NCBI GenBank assembly: GCA_963772225.1
Contig: CAVYWD010000011.1
Coordinates: forward strand, 1,178,001-1,242,000
Origin: CAVYWD01 sp963772225
GTDB lineage: Bacteria > Myxococcota > Myxococcia > Myxococcales > UBA5297
DNA length: 64,000 nt
Direction: 5' to 3'
The notes under the pieces are model-generated. The model worked only from the letters and a program-made list of their open reading frames with translations, had not been told where the DNA came from and did not search any database. How positions within the stretch are numbered: the stretch's first letter is position 1; each line of letters begins with the position of its first letter. Shown one piece after another: positions 39,223 to 48,330 of the stretch. A program made the position numbers and the translations under genes.

Positions 39223-39933
39223 TCACAAGACTCGGACCGAGTACCGTCTCGCCCGCCGCCGCGGCACGAAGACCCGCACCAGAACGAACCCGGCGACAAA
39301 TCCGCCGACGTGGGCCATCCACGCGACGCCCGAACCCATCGGCACGAAGAACTGCGAGACGAACCAGAGCCCCAAGAGCACCCACGCCGGCACGTGAATG
39401 GTGGTGATGAAGATGACCAAAACCCAGAGGCACTTGATGGGCGCGCTCGGGTAGAGGACGAGATACGCGCCGAGCACGCCGGCGATGGCGCCGGACGCGC
39501 CCACCATGGGCGCCACCGAATTGGCCGAGGCCAGAACCTGCGCCACCGCCGCGAGGAGGCCGCAGACCAGGTAGAAGGCGATGAAGCGGAACCGGCCCAT
39601 CGCCTCTTCGACGTTGTCCCCGAAGATCCACAGGAACCACATGTTGCCGATGAGGTGCATCCAGCCGCCGTGCAGAAACATGGACGTGAGCACGGTCCAC
39701 GGCGGCGAGACCTCCTGATGCAGAAAGGCGCGGCCGATGCCGGGCAGGCGGATGGGCCCCTCGCGGACGCCGTGGAGGACCCAGGCCGGGATAGCGCCGT
39801 AGTCCAGCACCGCCAGGTCGACGCCGTGGAGAAGCTCGAACGCCCAAGCCGCGAGGTTCACGGCGATGAGGGCGATGGTCGCCGCGGGATAGCGAGAGGT
39901 CGGGTTCTCGTCGCGGAGCGGAATTGGGATCAC
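39223..39933 (-). CDS. Rhomboid family intramembrane serine protease
   Basis: 236 residues with six membrane helices. The catalytic Ser147 lies in GASG (145-148), the catalytic His208 in 'MAHVGGFVAGF', and the oxyanion region in 'MFLHGGWMHLIGNMWFLWIFG'. Rhomboids cleave membrane proteins within the bilayer. It follows the FmdB-type zinc-ribbon gene on the same strand by 16 bp. The C-terminus is basic (RRRARR). Substrates are not evident from the context. Confidence 0.92.
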   Translation of the reverse strand: MIPIPLRDENPTSRYPAATIALIAVNLAAWAFELLHGVDLAVLDYGAIPAWVLHGVREGPIRLPGIGRAFLHQEVSPPWTVLTSMFLHGGWMHLIGNMWFLWIFGDNVEEAMGRFRFIAFYLVCGLLAAVAQVLASANSVAPMVGASGAIAGVLGAYLVLYPSAPIKCLWVLVIFITTIHVPAWVLLGLWFVSQFFVPMGSGVAWMAHVGGFVAGFVLVRVFVPRRRARRYSVRVL

Positions 39934-39949
39934 GTCAAGGGCCCCGCGC

Positions 39950-40180
39950 TCAGTGACAGTTGGAACAGCTGCCGCCGTGGCAGCCGCCGCAGCCGCCGCT
40001 CTTGCCGGGCGCGGCGCTCGAAGGCGAACCGGGGCTCAGGCCGTGCGCCGCGAAAGTCGAGAGCTGGCGCGAGACGTCGGCCGCCCCGCACTTCGGGCAG
40101 CTCACCCTCTCGCTGGAGGAACGGACAAGCTCCTCGAAGGCGAGGGAGCAACCCGGGCAGACATATTCGTAGATCGGCAT
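39950..40180 (-). CDS. FmdB-type zinc-ribbon protein
   Basis: 76 residues beginning MPIYEYVCPGCSLAFEEL, the classic FmdB/Cxx_CxxC regulatory-protein start, with two CxxC pairs (CPGC and CPKC) for zinc. The C-terminal tail is Gly/Cys/His-rich ('GGCGGCHGGSCSNCH') and may bind a second metal. ATG 40180 is chosen because the domain begins there; the longer upstream frame is not conserved in character. Confidence 0.9.
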   Translation of the reverse strand: MPIYEYVCPGCSLAFEELVRSSSERVSCPKCGAADVSRQLSTFAAHGLSPGSPSSAAPGKSGGCGGCHGGSCSNCH

Positions 40181-40289
40181 GGCGCGAAAGAGTGTAACAG
40201 GAGGAGGCTCGCCGGGCTCCAGAGTTCGCGCGGGGACAACCACGCAGCTTGGGACGCAGTGAGCGAAAGCGATCAAGCTGCTGGCCAAG

Positions 40290-40333
40290 CTCTCCCCTTC
40301 CCCACGAGTGGGGAAGGGGCCGGGGGATGAGGT
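40290..40333 (+). repeat. Dispersed GC-rich palindromic repeat, copy 3
   Basis: A variant with 12-bp perfect arms CCCCTTCCCCAC (40294-40305) and GTGGGGAAGGGG (40308-40319) around a GA loop, flanked by CTCTCCCC and GGGGGATGAGG as in copy 1. It lies between the FmdB start and the DUF3501 stop. Confidence 0.8.
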
Positions 40334-40338
40334 CGGCC

Positions 40339-40896
40339 TTACCCTTCGCGCAGGTCTTCAGCGAGCGCGGCGCGCGGCTCCACGCCGAGCGGCGCCTCGA
40401 CGGCGTGCCCATTCAGATCAGAGCCGACCGCGACCGGCACCTCGCCGCGGGTGTCGAACTTGAGGAACTGGACGGAGCTCAGGCGCTCCTCGTCCCTCTG
40501 GCGCGGGTCCGCCGTCGCGTAGACCTTTCGCCCGTCTGCCAGCTTGACGTAGAGGTGCGCGGAGAGCTCGCGCCACTCGCGCAAGAGGCGCGCCCTCCGC
40601 ACCGGGTCGTCGATCTCGATGAGCAGCGTGCTGCCGAGCTCGCCCGGCCCGCCCAAGAGCTCGTTGTAGGTCGCGAGCTCGCGCTGGATGTCGCTCTCGC
40701 GGGCCATGCGCTCGACGCGCATCATCTCCTGGACTTGATAGCGAACGGTGTCGCGGTTCTCGAACAAGAACGTGAGCGCCTCGCCCACGTGGACGCGGCG
40801 GCGCCGCTTGATCTCCAGGATTCGCGCCTGCTCCGCACTGCGCTTATCGGCCCAGGTCTGGTAATCGACGAGCTCCTCGCGCCGCACGGGTCTCAT
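40339..40896 (-). CDS. DUF3501 family protein
   Basis: 185 residues. 'ARILEIKRRRRVHVGEALTFLFENRDTVRYQVQEMMRVER' and 'LLIEIDD' are typical of DUF3501, a family of unknown biochemistry found with rubrerythrin and a CCG-domain FeS protein. The start overlaps the FeS-protein stop (ATGA), so it is the third gene of that operon. Confidence 0.9.
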   Translation of the reverse strand: MRPVRREELVDYQTWADKRSAEQARILEIKRRRRVHVGEALTFLFENRDTVRYQVQEMMRVERMARESDIQRELATYNELLGGPGELGSTLLIEIDDPVRRARLLREWRELSAHLYVKLADGRKVYATADPRQRDEERLSSVQFLKFDTRGEVPVAVGSDLNGHAVEAPLGVEPRAALAEDLREG

Positions 40897-42305
40897 GCGC
40901 CTCCCTCCTCGAACCCGCTCTCGGTCGGCGGCAGGCGGATCGCGAAGCCGTCGGGCCGATAGGCCCTGGCCAGCACCGTGAGCGGATGCAACGGCCGCAC
41001 CCCGGCGTGCTGCGCGAACTGCGTCGCCGCGAGCGGGCAATCGGTGGCCCAGGTGGACGCTTCGGCTTCCTTCATTTCTTCGAACGCCTTTCGCCCGAAG
41101 CGAATTGACGCCTCGAAGCCGTCCTTGCGCATGCCGTAGGTCCCATTGTGGCCGCAGCACTCCATCACCGTGGCGACCCGCTCCACCCCGGGTATCTTGC
41201 GAATCAGGTCGCGCCCCTTGAAGCCCACCGCCTGCGCGCGCAAATGGCAAGGCGCGTGATAGGCGACTACCGGGCCGGGGGACGATTTGAAATCGAGGCA
41301 GAAGCGCGCCTGGTCGCGGATGGACCAGAGGTATTCGCACGGATCCATGACCGCGCCCGCGAGCTTCTCCGCCCCCGGCCGGTCCTCGGGCGCGACCAGG
41401 TGCGGCCATTCGCGGCGCATCATCATCGAGCAGGTCGGATTGACGGCCAGCACCTTGGCGCCCTTCTCGACGAAAGGTAGGAGCAGCGCCAAGTTGGCGG
41501 CGGCCTGTCGTCGCAGCGAAGTAAGATCGCCGTGCTCCCAGGCCGGCATGCCGCAGCATTGCAACCCGGCGACGACTCGGGCGTCCACCTGGCTCTTTTG
41601 AAGGACGAAGAGCGCGTCGCGGCCGAGCTGCGGCTCGTTGTTCTGCACGAAGCAAGTCTGGAAGAGCACCGCCTCGCCCCCCGGCTCGGCCTGGCTTCGG
41701 CCGGCGAGGCCGCTCTTCTTCGCCCAGGACTCGAACGTCTCTTGGGCGAATTCCGGGAGCTCCTTGCGCCGGTCGATGCCGACCGCCTTCTCCAAGAGCC
41801 AGCGGTGAGGCGCCACGCGATTCATGGCATTCGCGAGGCCGAGGCTCATACGGGCAAAGCGTGCGGCGCCGTCGGGGTTGCCCAAGACCTTTTGGCCCAA
41901 CGTGAGCCCTTCGCGGCGCACCCGCTGGGCCGTGTACCGATGGACGAGCTTCGGAAAGTCGAGCTGGAACTCGTGCTTCTCCCGCGGGGTGTAGGGACAT
42001 TGCACCTCGCAGAGCTTGCATTGGAAGCACTGCGCCATCAGCCGGCGGGTCTCCGACGGGTCGAGCTTCTTGACGTCGCCTTCGTGCCGATCGTCGTCGA
42101 GGAGCGAGAAGAGCCCGCTGAAGGTGTCGCAGTATTTGAAGCAGAGGCGGCAGCTCTGGCAGAGGGCGAACGCCCGCTCGACTTCGCGCCCCAGGGCCGC
42201 CGGGTCGAAGTACTTGGGGTCCGCCGGGTCATAGCTCAAGCCGTCGGTGGGCTTGAACGATACGGCTCGATTCGCCTCAGAGGTTGAATGCTCGGAGTCG
42301 CTCAC
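40893..42305 (-). CDS. FeS protein with two CCG domains (GlpC/heterodisulfide-reductase-like)
   Basis: 470 residues from GTG 42305. Two [4Fe-4S] ferredoxin motifs lie near the N-terminus (CQSCRLCFKYC and CFQCKLCEVQCPY). Two CCG domains follow ('LQCCGMPAWEHGD', 'ECCGHNGTYGM'), as in GlpC and HdrB-type subunits that move electrons via cysteine-ligated clusters. Its place between rubrerythrin and DUF3501 suggests a redox partner in peroxide or oxidative-stress defence. I prefer GTG 42305 (GAGGG upstream) to ATG 42398, which adds a basic 31-residue extension. Confidence 0.88.
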   Translation of the reverse strand: MSDSEHSTSEANRAVSFKPTDGLSYDPADPKYFDPAALGREVERAFALCQSCRLCFKYCDTFSGLFSLLDDDRHEGDVKKLDPSETRRLMAQCFQCKLCEVQCPYTPREKHEFQLDFPKLVHRYTAQRVRREGLTLGQKVLGNPDGAARFARMSLGLANAMNRVAPHRWLLEKAVGIDRRKELPEFAQETFESWAKKSGLAGRSQAEPGGEAVLFQTCFVQNNEPQLGRDALFVLQKSQVDARVVAGLQCCGMPAWEHGDLTSLRRQAAANLALLLPFVEKGAKVLAVNPTCSMMMRREWPHLVAPEDRPGAEKLAGAVMDPCEYLWSIRDQARFCLDFKSSPGPVVAYHAPCHLRAQAVGFKGRDLIRKIPGVERVATVMECCGHNGTYGMRKDGFEASIRFGRKAFEEMKEAEASTWATDCPLAATQFAQHAGVRPLHPLTVLARAYRPDGFAIRLPPTESGFEEGGA

Positions 42306-42486
42306 GGCGCCGCCCTCGAAGCGGTTTCGAATCCTCGCCGTCGGCCCGCGCTCGGCCAATAGTCTAAAGCCGGCTCGCGCCCAACGGGGTGAATTCATCG
42401 CCGCCGCATAGAAACGGGAGCAAGCGCAAAGGCCCGCTCCCGCCCCGGCCCGATCGGCGCCGGATTTTACAACGCCCTGACGAGCC

Positions 42487-42906
42487 TCAGCCCAGCGTCT
42501 TGAGGAGCTGGCTGAAGCGCCCCGCGTGGGACTTCTCGGCCTTGGCGAGCGTCTCGAACCAGTCGGCGATCTCCGCGAAACCCTCCTCGCGGGCGGACTT
42601 GGCCATGCCCGGGTACATGTCGGTGTACTCGTGCGTCTCGCCGGCGACGGCGGACTTCAAGTTGGTGGAGGTGTCGCCGATGGGCAGTTCGGTCGCGGGG
42701 TCGCCGACCTTCTTGAGGAAGTCGAGGTGGCCGTGCGCATGGCCCGTCTCGCCCTCGGCGGTCTCGCGGAAGTTCGCGGCGATTTCAGGGTAGCCCTCGA
42801 CGTCCGCGACCTTGGCGAAATAGAGATACCGGCGATTGGCCTGCGACTCCCCCGCGAAGGCATCTTTCAGGTTCTTATGGGTCTTGGTGCCCTTCAGGTT
42901 TGCCAT
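42487..42906 (-). CDS. Rubrerythrin, short form
   Basis: 139 residues of the rubrerythrin diiron four-helix domain, with carboxylate/His motifs 'AFAGESQANRRYLYFA' (ExxxxxxY), 'ETAEGETGHAHGH', 'AVAGETHEYTDMY' and 'LAKAEKSHAGRF'. The C-terminal rubredoxin domain of classical rubrerythrin is absent, so electrons must come from a partner, perhaps the adjacent FeS protein. It probably reduces hydrogen peroxide. First gene of the rubrerythrin-FeS-DUF3501 operon, ahead of a 182-bp spacer; an inverted repeat lies 41 bp upstream of its start. Confidence 0.95.
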   Translation of the reverse strand: MANLKGTKTHKNLKDAFAGESQANRRYLYFAKVADVEGYPEIAANFRETAEGETGHAHGHLDFLKKVGDPATELPIGDTSTNLKSAVAGETHEYTDMYPGMAKSAREEGFAEIADWFETLAKAEKSHAGRFSQLLKTLG

Positions 42907-42946
42907 CTTCGATCTCCTTGGGAATTCACGCCTTCAATGCCCCGTC

Positions 42947-42976
42947 AATTCCTCGCATTGGATGCGGCGAGGAATT
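42947..42976. promoter_or_regulatory. Perfect inverted repeat upstream of rubrerythrin
   Basis: AATTCCTCGC (42947-42956) and GCGAGGAATT (42967-42976), with a 10-base spacer. It lies 41-70 bp before the rubrerythrin ATG and 11 bp after the glycosyltransferase stop. No T-tract follows in the minus direction, so an operator for the rubrerythrin operon is more likely than an intrinsic terminator. Confidence 0.55.
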
Positions 42977-42986
42977 CGGCGTTGCT

Positions 42987-44021
42987 TCACTGAAAGAAGG
43001 CCTGGGCTTCGCCTTCGAGCGGCAGCTCGAGGAGCTCCCTGCGACTGCGCAATCGCTGCAGAGCGTCGCGCGCCTTGGAGGCGACCCCGGGCTCGAGCGC
43101 GTGCTCGCTGACGCGCCCCAGGATCTTCGCCAGCTGAATTTGGGTGGCGAGGTCCATCGCCGAAACGGTCTGCCCCAAGGCCTGGGCTCGCTCCAGCGCG
43201 CCCGCGAGCGAGCGCGCCTGCTCGGCCGCGCTCGCCGCCCAGTCGGCGCCGGGCGACGCCGCCTTCAGCGCCCGGGCGATGCTCACCCCTTCGGAGAAGG
43301 AGCGGCGGATGAACCACGGCGCGGTGAGGCGCTCCGGGCCGACCAGGTGCTGGACGCGGGCGCGGGCGAGAAAGAAGACGCCATGCCCCGCCTTGCGCGC
43401 CGCGTTGACCGCGGCCAGCTCCTCGCAGGAGACGAGGCTCGCGCCGACCCGCCCCAGGCTCGGGTCGAAGCCGCCGATCGCGTCCAGGGCGGCCCGCCGG
43501 AACGCCATGTTGGCGCCCACCGGACCTTGATACGTCGCCTCCTCGGGGAGCCCCCGGTCGGCCGGTCCCAGGTCGTACGCCCCCAGCCACATGGCGAACG
43601 GCGCGACCTGCTCCAAGAACCCCGCCGGCGGCGCCTGCAGCGAAAGGAGCTCGACGGGCCCGCCGAAGACGCCGGCCTCGGGGTGCTCGGCCGCTCCCTT
43701 GCGCATCGCCTCCGCCCACCCGGGCAGCGCGAAGGCATCGTCGTCCAGGAACGCGATGAGGTCGCCCTGCGCCAGGGCCGCGCCGCGGTTCCGCGCGTGC
43801 GAGAGCCCCAACTTCGGCTCCGCGGCGTAGCGCACTGGGCAGGGCGCCTTGGCCGCGGCCTCTGCCAGATCGGCCCGCAGCGCCTCCGAGGCCTCGTTGT
43901 CCACCACCACGACCTCATCGGGCCGCTCGCTCTGCTCCATGAGCCGCGAGAGCGCCTCGGCCAGCACCTCTCGGGGGCGCTTCCAGGTGCAGAGGACGGC
44001 GCTCAGGCGAAGCTGGCTCAT
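42987..44021 (-). CDS. Family-2 glycosyltransferase
   Basis: 344 residues. GT-A fold: 'LSAVLCTWKRPREVLAEAL', nucleotide-binding 'VVVVDNEASEA', metal-binding DxD at 'LIAFLDDDAFALPGW', acceptor region 'GPVGANMAFRRAALDAIGGFD' and 'SCEELA'. The C-terminal 90 residues are helical, without membrane segments. It transfers a sugar from an NDP-donor; the acceptor is unknown. ATG 44021. It reads toward the rubrerythrin operon. Confidence 0.9.
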   Translation of the reverse strand: MSQLRLSAVLCTWKRPREVLAEALSRLMEQSERPDEVVVVDNEASEALRADLAEAAAKAPCPVRYAAEPKLGLSHARNRGAALAQGDLIAFLDDDAFALPGWAEAMRKGAAEHPEAGVFGGPVELLSLQAPPAGFLEQVAPFAMWLGAYDLGPADRGLPEEATYQGPVGANMAFRRAALDAIGGFDPSLGRVGASLVSCEELAAVNAARKAGHGVFFLARARVQHLVGPERLTAPWFIRRSFSEGVSIARALKAASPGADWAASAAEQARSLAGALERAQALGQTVSAMDLATQIQLAKILGRVSEHALEPGVASKARDALQRLRSRRELLELPLEGEAQAFFQ

Positions 44022-44139
44022 CGGGGGCTCTCGGCGACGAACGCTCGCGTCGCGCCGAGTATGCACCCGCGGCCGCGCGAGCGCGCAAGAGGCCCCAGGT
44101 TGAAGGCTCTCGGCGAATCCGCGGCAATTCTCAGAAGAA

Positions 44140-44590
44140 AGGCCGCCGATTCCGCCCGCACTTCGGTTTCTCGGCGTTCCGCGCCGGCCAGAGAGACCTC
44201 GTCGAGGCGGTGCTCGCGGGGCGCGACGCCCTGGGCGTGCTGCCGACTGGCGGCGGCAAGTCAGCTCCCGGCGCTTCTCCTCGCGCGGCCGACCATCGTC
44301 GTCTCGCCGCTCATCGCATTGATGAAGGACCCGGTCGACGCGTTCAACCGCAGCGGGCGGGGCATCGCCGTCACGCTCCACTCCAACCAGACCCGCGCCG
44401 AGAGCGCCAACGCGCTGGCGCGCTTTCACAGCGGACGGGCGGCGCTGCTCTACGTCGCGCCGGAGCGGCACGCGCTCAGCTCTTTCCGCGAGCGGCTCCA
44501 GGCCCGTCCGCCCGGGTTGCGGGCGGTGGACGAAGCTCACTGCGTGAGCCAGTGGGGTCACGACTTTCGCCCCTCGCGCTCGAACGCTGG
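44140..44590 (+). pseudogene. recQ: recQ helicase 5' fragment, broken
   Basis: Reads 'HFGFSAFRAGQRDLVEAVLAGRDALGVLPTGGGKS' in pieces in one frame, then loses a few codons and shifts. The continuation 'QLPALLLARPTIVVSPLIALMKDPVDAFN ... LLYVAPER ... VDEAHCVSQWGHDFRPS' lies in another frame and stops matching after 'RPS' near 44588. So the Walker A and DEAH boxes are recognisable, but an internal deletion and loss of the C-terminal half leave no functional helicase. It borders a degraded transposase. Confidence 0.85.
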
Positions 44591-44699
44591 TGCAGCCCCC
44601 CGAGCTCCCACCCGAAGCCCTCCCGCTTCGCCGACAGAGGGAGCCTATCCGACGCCGCCGACACCCCTCATGGCGCGAGCGGCTCGACGGCTCGACCCC

Positions 44700-45793
44700 G
44701 GCTCGACCCCTGGAGGCTCGGCTCGGTGTCGCGCCGGGTGAGCGCGCCTCGGCTTGCGCGACGCGACGACCGCGGCCGTCTGCTTCACGCAGCTCTTCGG
44801 TTCCCGATTGGACTGCAGCCCGCATTTCCACGCTCTCTCGCCCGACGCGGTCTTCGTGGAGAGCGAGGAGGGCGACCTCGAGCTCTGGCGACTGCCGCAA
44901 CCCAAGCGAGAGGAGATCGAAAAGCGGGTCGAGCGCATCGCGCGGCGGACGCTGGCGATGCTGAAGCAGGAGTGGGAGAGGACCTGCGGCTGGATGCGCT
45001 CTTCTCGACTGCGAGCTGGCACCCAGCAGCAGCTGAGCTTCTCGGCGATGGCTGAGCCGCCGGAGGAACGGGTGGGCAAGCTGTCCGCGCGGTGCGAAGG
45101 CTTCTCGCTGCAGGCGGGCAGACATCAGCACGAGAGCGACCGCAAAGGGCTCGAGGCGCTTCTGCGCTATTGCCTGCGGCCCCCGGTTTCGCAAGAGCGG
45201 TTGTCGATGGCGGAGAACGGCAGCGGCAAGGTCGTGCTGAAGCTCAGGCGCCCATTGGCAGACGGCAGGGCTGCGCTGGAGATGACCCCCGTTACCCTGC
45301 TCAAGCGCTTGGCGGGCCTTTTGCCCCGGCCCAGGAGCCACGCGGTCCACTACTACGGCGGCTTCGTCAGCCATGCCACCCTGCACAGTCGGCTCGTCCC
45401 GCGCAGCCCGAAGGTCCGCCGGCGCTGCCGAGGTGCGCCGCGGCCCCAGGGCCAACTCGAGCTGGAGCTCCCCGCGCGCATGCCGAGCTTCGGCGACCAG
45501 GTGGACCTGCTGCAGCTGGTCAAGGCGCCGGCCCCACGAGCCAGGGAGCTGGATTGGCCGTCTCTCTTGAGGCGAACGGCGCGACGGAGATCTTCAACTG
45601 TGACAGCGGCGGGCGCCGCCGAGTGGTGGCGCGCGTGAGCGACCGAGCGCAAGCGGTGGAGATTCTCGAGAAGCTGGGGTTGCCCACGCAGGCGCCGACG
45701 ATCGCGCGCGCTCGCGGGCCGCCGCGCCAGGAAGAGCTGTTCGACCGGCCATCCGGCGACTTCGCCGCCGACCCGATCTACCCGGACGGCTGA
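44700..45793 (+). pseudogene. IS91/IS801-type transposase remnant
   Basis: From about 44754: 'AAVCFTQLFGSRLDCSPHFHALSPDAVFVESEEGD', then 'CEGFSLQAGRHQHESDRKGLEALLRYCLRPPVSQERL', 'LKRLAGLLPRPRSHAVHYYGGF'. These are the HUH-transposase motifs of the IS91-like group, including the metal-binding PHFHxL. The N-terminal zinc-binding part is missing. Near 45575 the frame shifts, and the C-terminal 'CDSGGRRRVVARVSD ... QEELFD' continues in another frame. IS91-type elements move by rolling circle and often carry neighbouring DNA, which fits the fragments on both sides. Confidence 0.75.
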
Positions 45794-46329
45794 ACACCTA
45801 TCCCAAGACCGCGAAGCCAGATCGGCGACGCTTGCTCGCCGGGTCGGGGATGGCCTAGCCTCAGCTCGGTTTTGCCTGCAAAGACGCTCGCGTCGGCTCT
45901 GCCCCGTAGGACCGTTCGTCGGTCTCCCACCCCTCCCGCTCTCCGAAGCCGGCGGGAGAAATGCAGTTCGAATCACCTACGCTTTAGACGTTGGAGAGCG
46001 CGAGCACGGCGCCTAGGAGCAGCCCGGCGACGACCGCGCGGGCTGTCAGCTGAGGCGAGCCCTCGGGCGGCTGGGAGCGAGCCATTCGGAAGCTGTGAGC
46101 CGCGGCGCCCCGAAAGGTTTCCCGCCCGACAGAGCCTTCGGGGCGAACGCGCTTCAGGTCGCGGCGCAGGAAGGACGACCCCCGCTCGTCGCGCCCGCGC
46201 AGCCGGGCGCCGAGGCGCCACCGACGCTGCCTGCGCTTCTGGAGCGAGCGCTGAAGGCCTCGGCGCCATGACCCCGAGCGCCTCCTCTCGAAGACCTCGG
46301 CCAGCGGCCGCTGGGAGGCGGTATTCAGG
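45794..46329. other. Non-coding stretch between mobile-element remnants
   Basis: 536 bp without a convincing gene. Composition is GC-rich and frames on both strands are short and Arg/Ala-rich. No terminal repeats of the neighbouring remnants were found. Confidence 0.4.
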
Positions 46330-46445
46330 TTGATGTGCTGCGTGCCGAGGAGATCCTCGGAGCGCAGTACGAAGCGGACCAGGCACGGCACCGATACATC
46401 CAAGTGGACCCTGCGAACCGGCTCGTCCGGCCGCAAGCCTCGTAC
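46330..46445 (+). pseudogene. Fragment of a large serine recombinase/resolvase
   Basis: The frame encodes 'LRAEEILGAQYEADQARHRYIQVDPANRLV', matching the coiled-coil region near the C-terminus of large serine recombinases ('YEADLARRRY..VDPENRLV'). Nothing recognisable of the catalytic domain is nearby. It is a short leftover of a site-specific recombinase or transposon. Confidence 0.6.
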
Positions 46446-46648
46446 GCCCACGGCATCACGGGTGCCTGCAGCCTCCACCGTCCACGGTTGCGGGTGGCCC
46501 CAGGGTCCCCGGTGAAACGGATCATAGTGGCCCCCAAGTTACGCCGACGGCGACACTGCGTCCCCCCTCCTTGCCACTCACCCTTCCGAGCCTATTGGCG
46601 TCGGCGACCCACTGCTTAGACTGAGCGCCACCAGATTCGGAGAGATTC

Positions 46649-47366
46649 ATGAAAAATGCAGCCACAACGCGTTGGCTGGCCTTCATTCTGCCTGTTTTGA
46701 TGAGCCCGGGCTTTGCTCGAGCATCCGAGGAGGCGGACGAGAAATCAGGCATTACCAGGACGCACATATTGAGCGGGGACCAATGGCTTACGACCACGTC
46801 TCCCGGCCCAGGTATTTCTTGGACGACCATCAACTACGACGACAGCAGTTGGAAGCCCTCCGTGGGCAATCAAACCGATGCGAGCACAACACCTCAAAGC
46901 GTGCTCCCCGGCACCCATGCGACATTCATGTGGAATCCGGATGCGCCGTTTGAAGCCTATTTCCGCTACAAGTTCACGATCGACGCCACCGCGGCTACAC
47001 TTCCGCTTTGCGGGGCAGGCCTTTGTGATTGCGGACGATTACTTCGAGCTCTGGCTAAATGGTCAATTCGTGACCAATGCGTATCTCCAGGAGCACGTTG
47101 CGAATGGCGAAGCGTTCCCCATTGTTGCCGACTTCACCCCCTATCTCCAGGCCGGAGAAAACGTGCTGGCGATCCGCGCAAACGATGGCTCCTGCCAGCT
47201 CGACCCAGCCACGAACACCTGCCCGAAAAAGCCAGGCGTTGGAATCTCAATGTCTCGCTCCTACAAGTATGTCTTCTTTGACGGCATCGTATCTTCCCTG
47301 AGCGTGGCCCATCAAGGTCACGACCGGCACGAGGATCGCTCCGGGAAGCGCGAAGACCGCCGCTGA
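46649..47366 (+). pseudogene. Secreted galactose-binding-like domain protein, interrupted by one extra base
   Basis: Ribosome-binding site GGAGAG and ATG 46649, signal peptide ('LAFILPVLMSPGFARA'), then 'SGDQWLTTTSPGPGISWTTINYDDSSWKP' and 'AYFRYKFTIDATAAT', a jelly-roll carbohydrate-binding start. After the GCGG at about 46991-46995 homology continues one frame over: 'HFRFAGQAFVIADDYFELWLNGQFV', 'GENVLAIRANDGSC', ending at TGA 47364-47366. Total length is a multiple of three plus one. With one base removed, the protein would be 238 residues and complete. Confidence 0.75.
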
Positions 47367-47730
47367 AGCAGGGGCCGCGCATCGAGCGGGCGCCACTTCT
47401 TTTTGGAAATCCATCAAGCGACGAAAGAGCGCGTCGTCGGCTCAAAACACCTATTGCCAGGACGTCGCGGCCGATGCGACGGAGCCGGCGATCGCGTTCT
47501 CGACGAGCGTGAGGTCGCGGCGGATGACGCGAGCCGCTGCGAGCAGGCGAAAGCGCTGAAGGCGAGGACGCAGGCCGACGGCGTCACACCCAGGCTCCAG
47601 CGCGTCTTGATCACCACGTAGAGCCTGCGGAGGTCTGCGTCAAAAGGTCATCGCGGCGTCCACCGGGTGGCACCGAGCAACGCCCCTCCATGGTACGACC
47701 CCGGGTGACTGCCGGTCGCGTCCCGAGCGA
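47367..47730. other. Intergenic stretch, nothing recognised
   Basis: About 365 bp between the galactose-binding-like gene and the cytochrome fragment. No gene, promoter or repeat can be supported. Confidence 0.4.
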
Positions 47731-47732
47731 CG

Positions 47733-47919
47733 ATGCCGTCCTACGCCCGCATGACCGACGAGGACATGCGAGCGCTGTGGGCCTACCTGATCCACTGCGT
47801 CGAGCCGGTGGTGCAGGCCAACAAGCCCACCGCCATGGGCTTCCCCTTCAATCTGCGCTTCGGCTTGGCCTATTGGGATGCCGTCTTTGCCGACACCAGG
47901 CCCTTCGCCCCGAGCGCGA
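47733..47919 (+). pseudogene. Cytochrome c fragment (alcohol-dehydrogenase-type subunit)
   Basis: Encodes 'MPSYARMTDEDMRALWAYL', 'VQANKPTAMGFPFNLRFGLAYWD' and 'DTRPFAP', the segment after the heme domain and before the next domain of three-heme dehydrogenase cytochrome subunits. No CxxCH is left upstream or downstream. The frame runs on without a stop into a different protein's fragment. Confidence 0.7.
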
Positions 47920-47933
47920 TGAGGGACGCCGTC

Positions 47934-48125
47934 TGGAGCACCGACCCCGAGATCATCTTCTGCGAGCTCCTCGGGTGGATCGCCGACCAGGGCATCCTGC
48001 GCATCGGCGACCTCGACCTCGGCCGGCTGCACGAGCGGTTCCGCCAGCTGAACCAGCACGGCGCCTCCTCCCTGGTCTTCACCGACGGCCACGACCTGGT
48101 GGCCTATGCCGCGGGCTGCCCGAAT
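47934..48125 (+). pseudogene. Class II glutamine amidotransferase-like fragment
   Basis: In the same frame as the cytochrome piece: 'STDPEIIFCELLGWIADQG', then 'RLNQHGASSLVFTDGHDLVAYA' in two parts, which matches the central region of YafJ-type class II glutamine amidotransferases ('TDSE ... FCxLL', 'FNFVLSDGxxLxAY'). The catalytic N-terminal Cys and the C-terminal half are absent. The seamless junction with the cytochrome piece points to deletion between two decayed genes. Confidence 0.55.
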
Positions 48126-48264
48126 TCGTTGAGCGGGAATTTCGGCGCTTCCTGGATTGCGCGTCGCCGTTCGCGGGCTCTTAGGGCACGTCTGCGGGCG
48201 CTTCGGCCAGGAGAGAGTGCTCGGCTCTTCGTGCGAGGCAATGGGCGCAGGATGAACGACAGGG

Positions 48265-48330
48265 GAGGTCTCCGAGCGCAACGTCTACCGCAACATTCAG
48301 GACCTCGTGCGCTCCATCGCGAGCGCGCGC
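48265..48330 (+). pseudogene. HTH fragment of a WYL/YafY-type regulator
   Basis: Encodes 'EVSERNVYRNIQDLVRSIA', closely resembling the recognition helix of YafY/WYL regulators ('VSERTVYRDIQDL'). Only about 20 codons remain before similarity ends. Confidence 0.5.

Noticed and set aside
42987..45455. Minus-strand frame extending the glycosyltransferase to 822 codons
   Set aside because: The domain begins exactly at ATG 44021; the upstream part is antisense to the recQ and transposase remnants.
45960..45985. GTTCGAATC, resembling a tRNA T-loop or an att-site core
   Set aside because: The flanking bases do not form the T-stem and no acceptor or anticodon arm is nearby.
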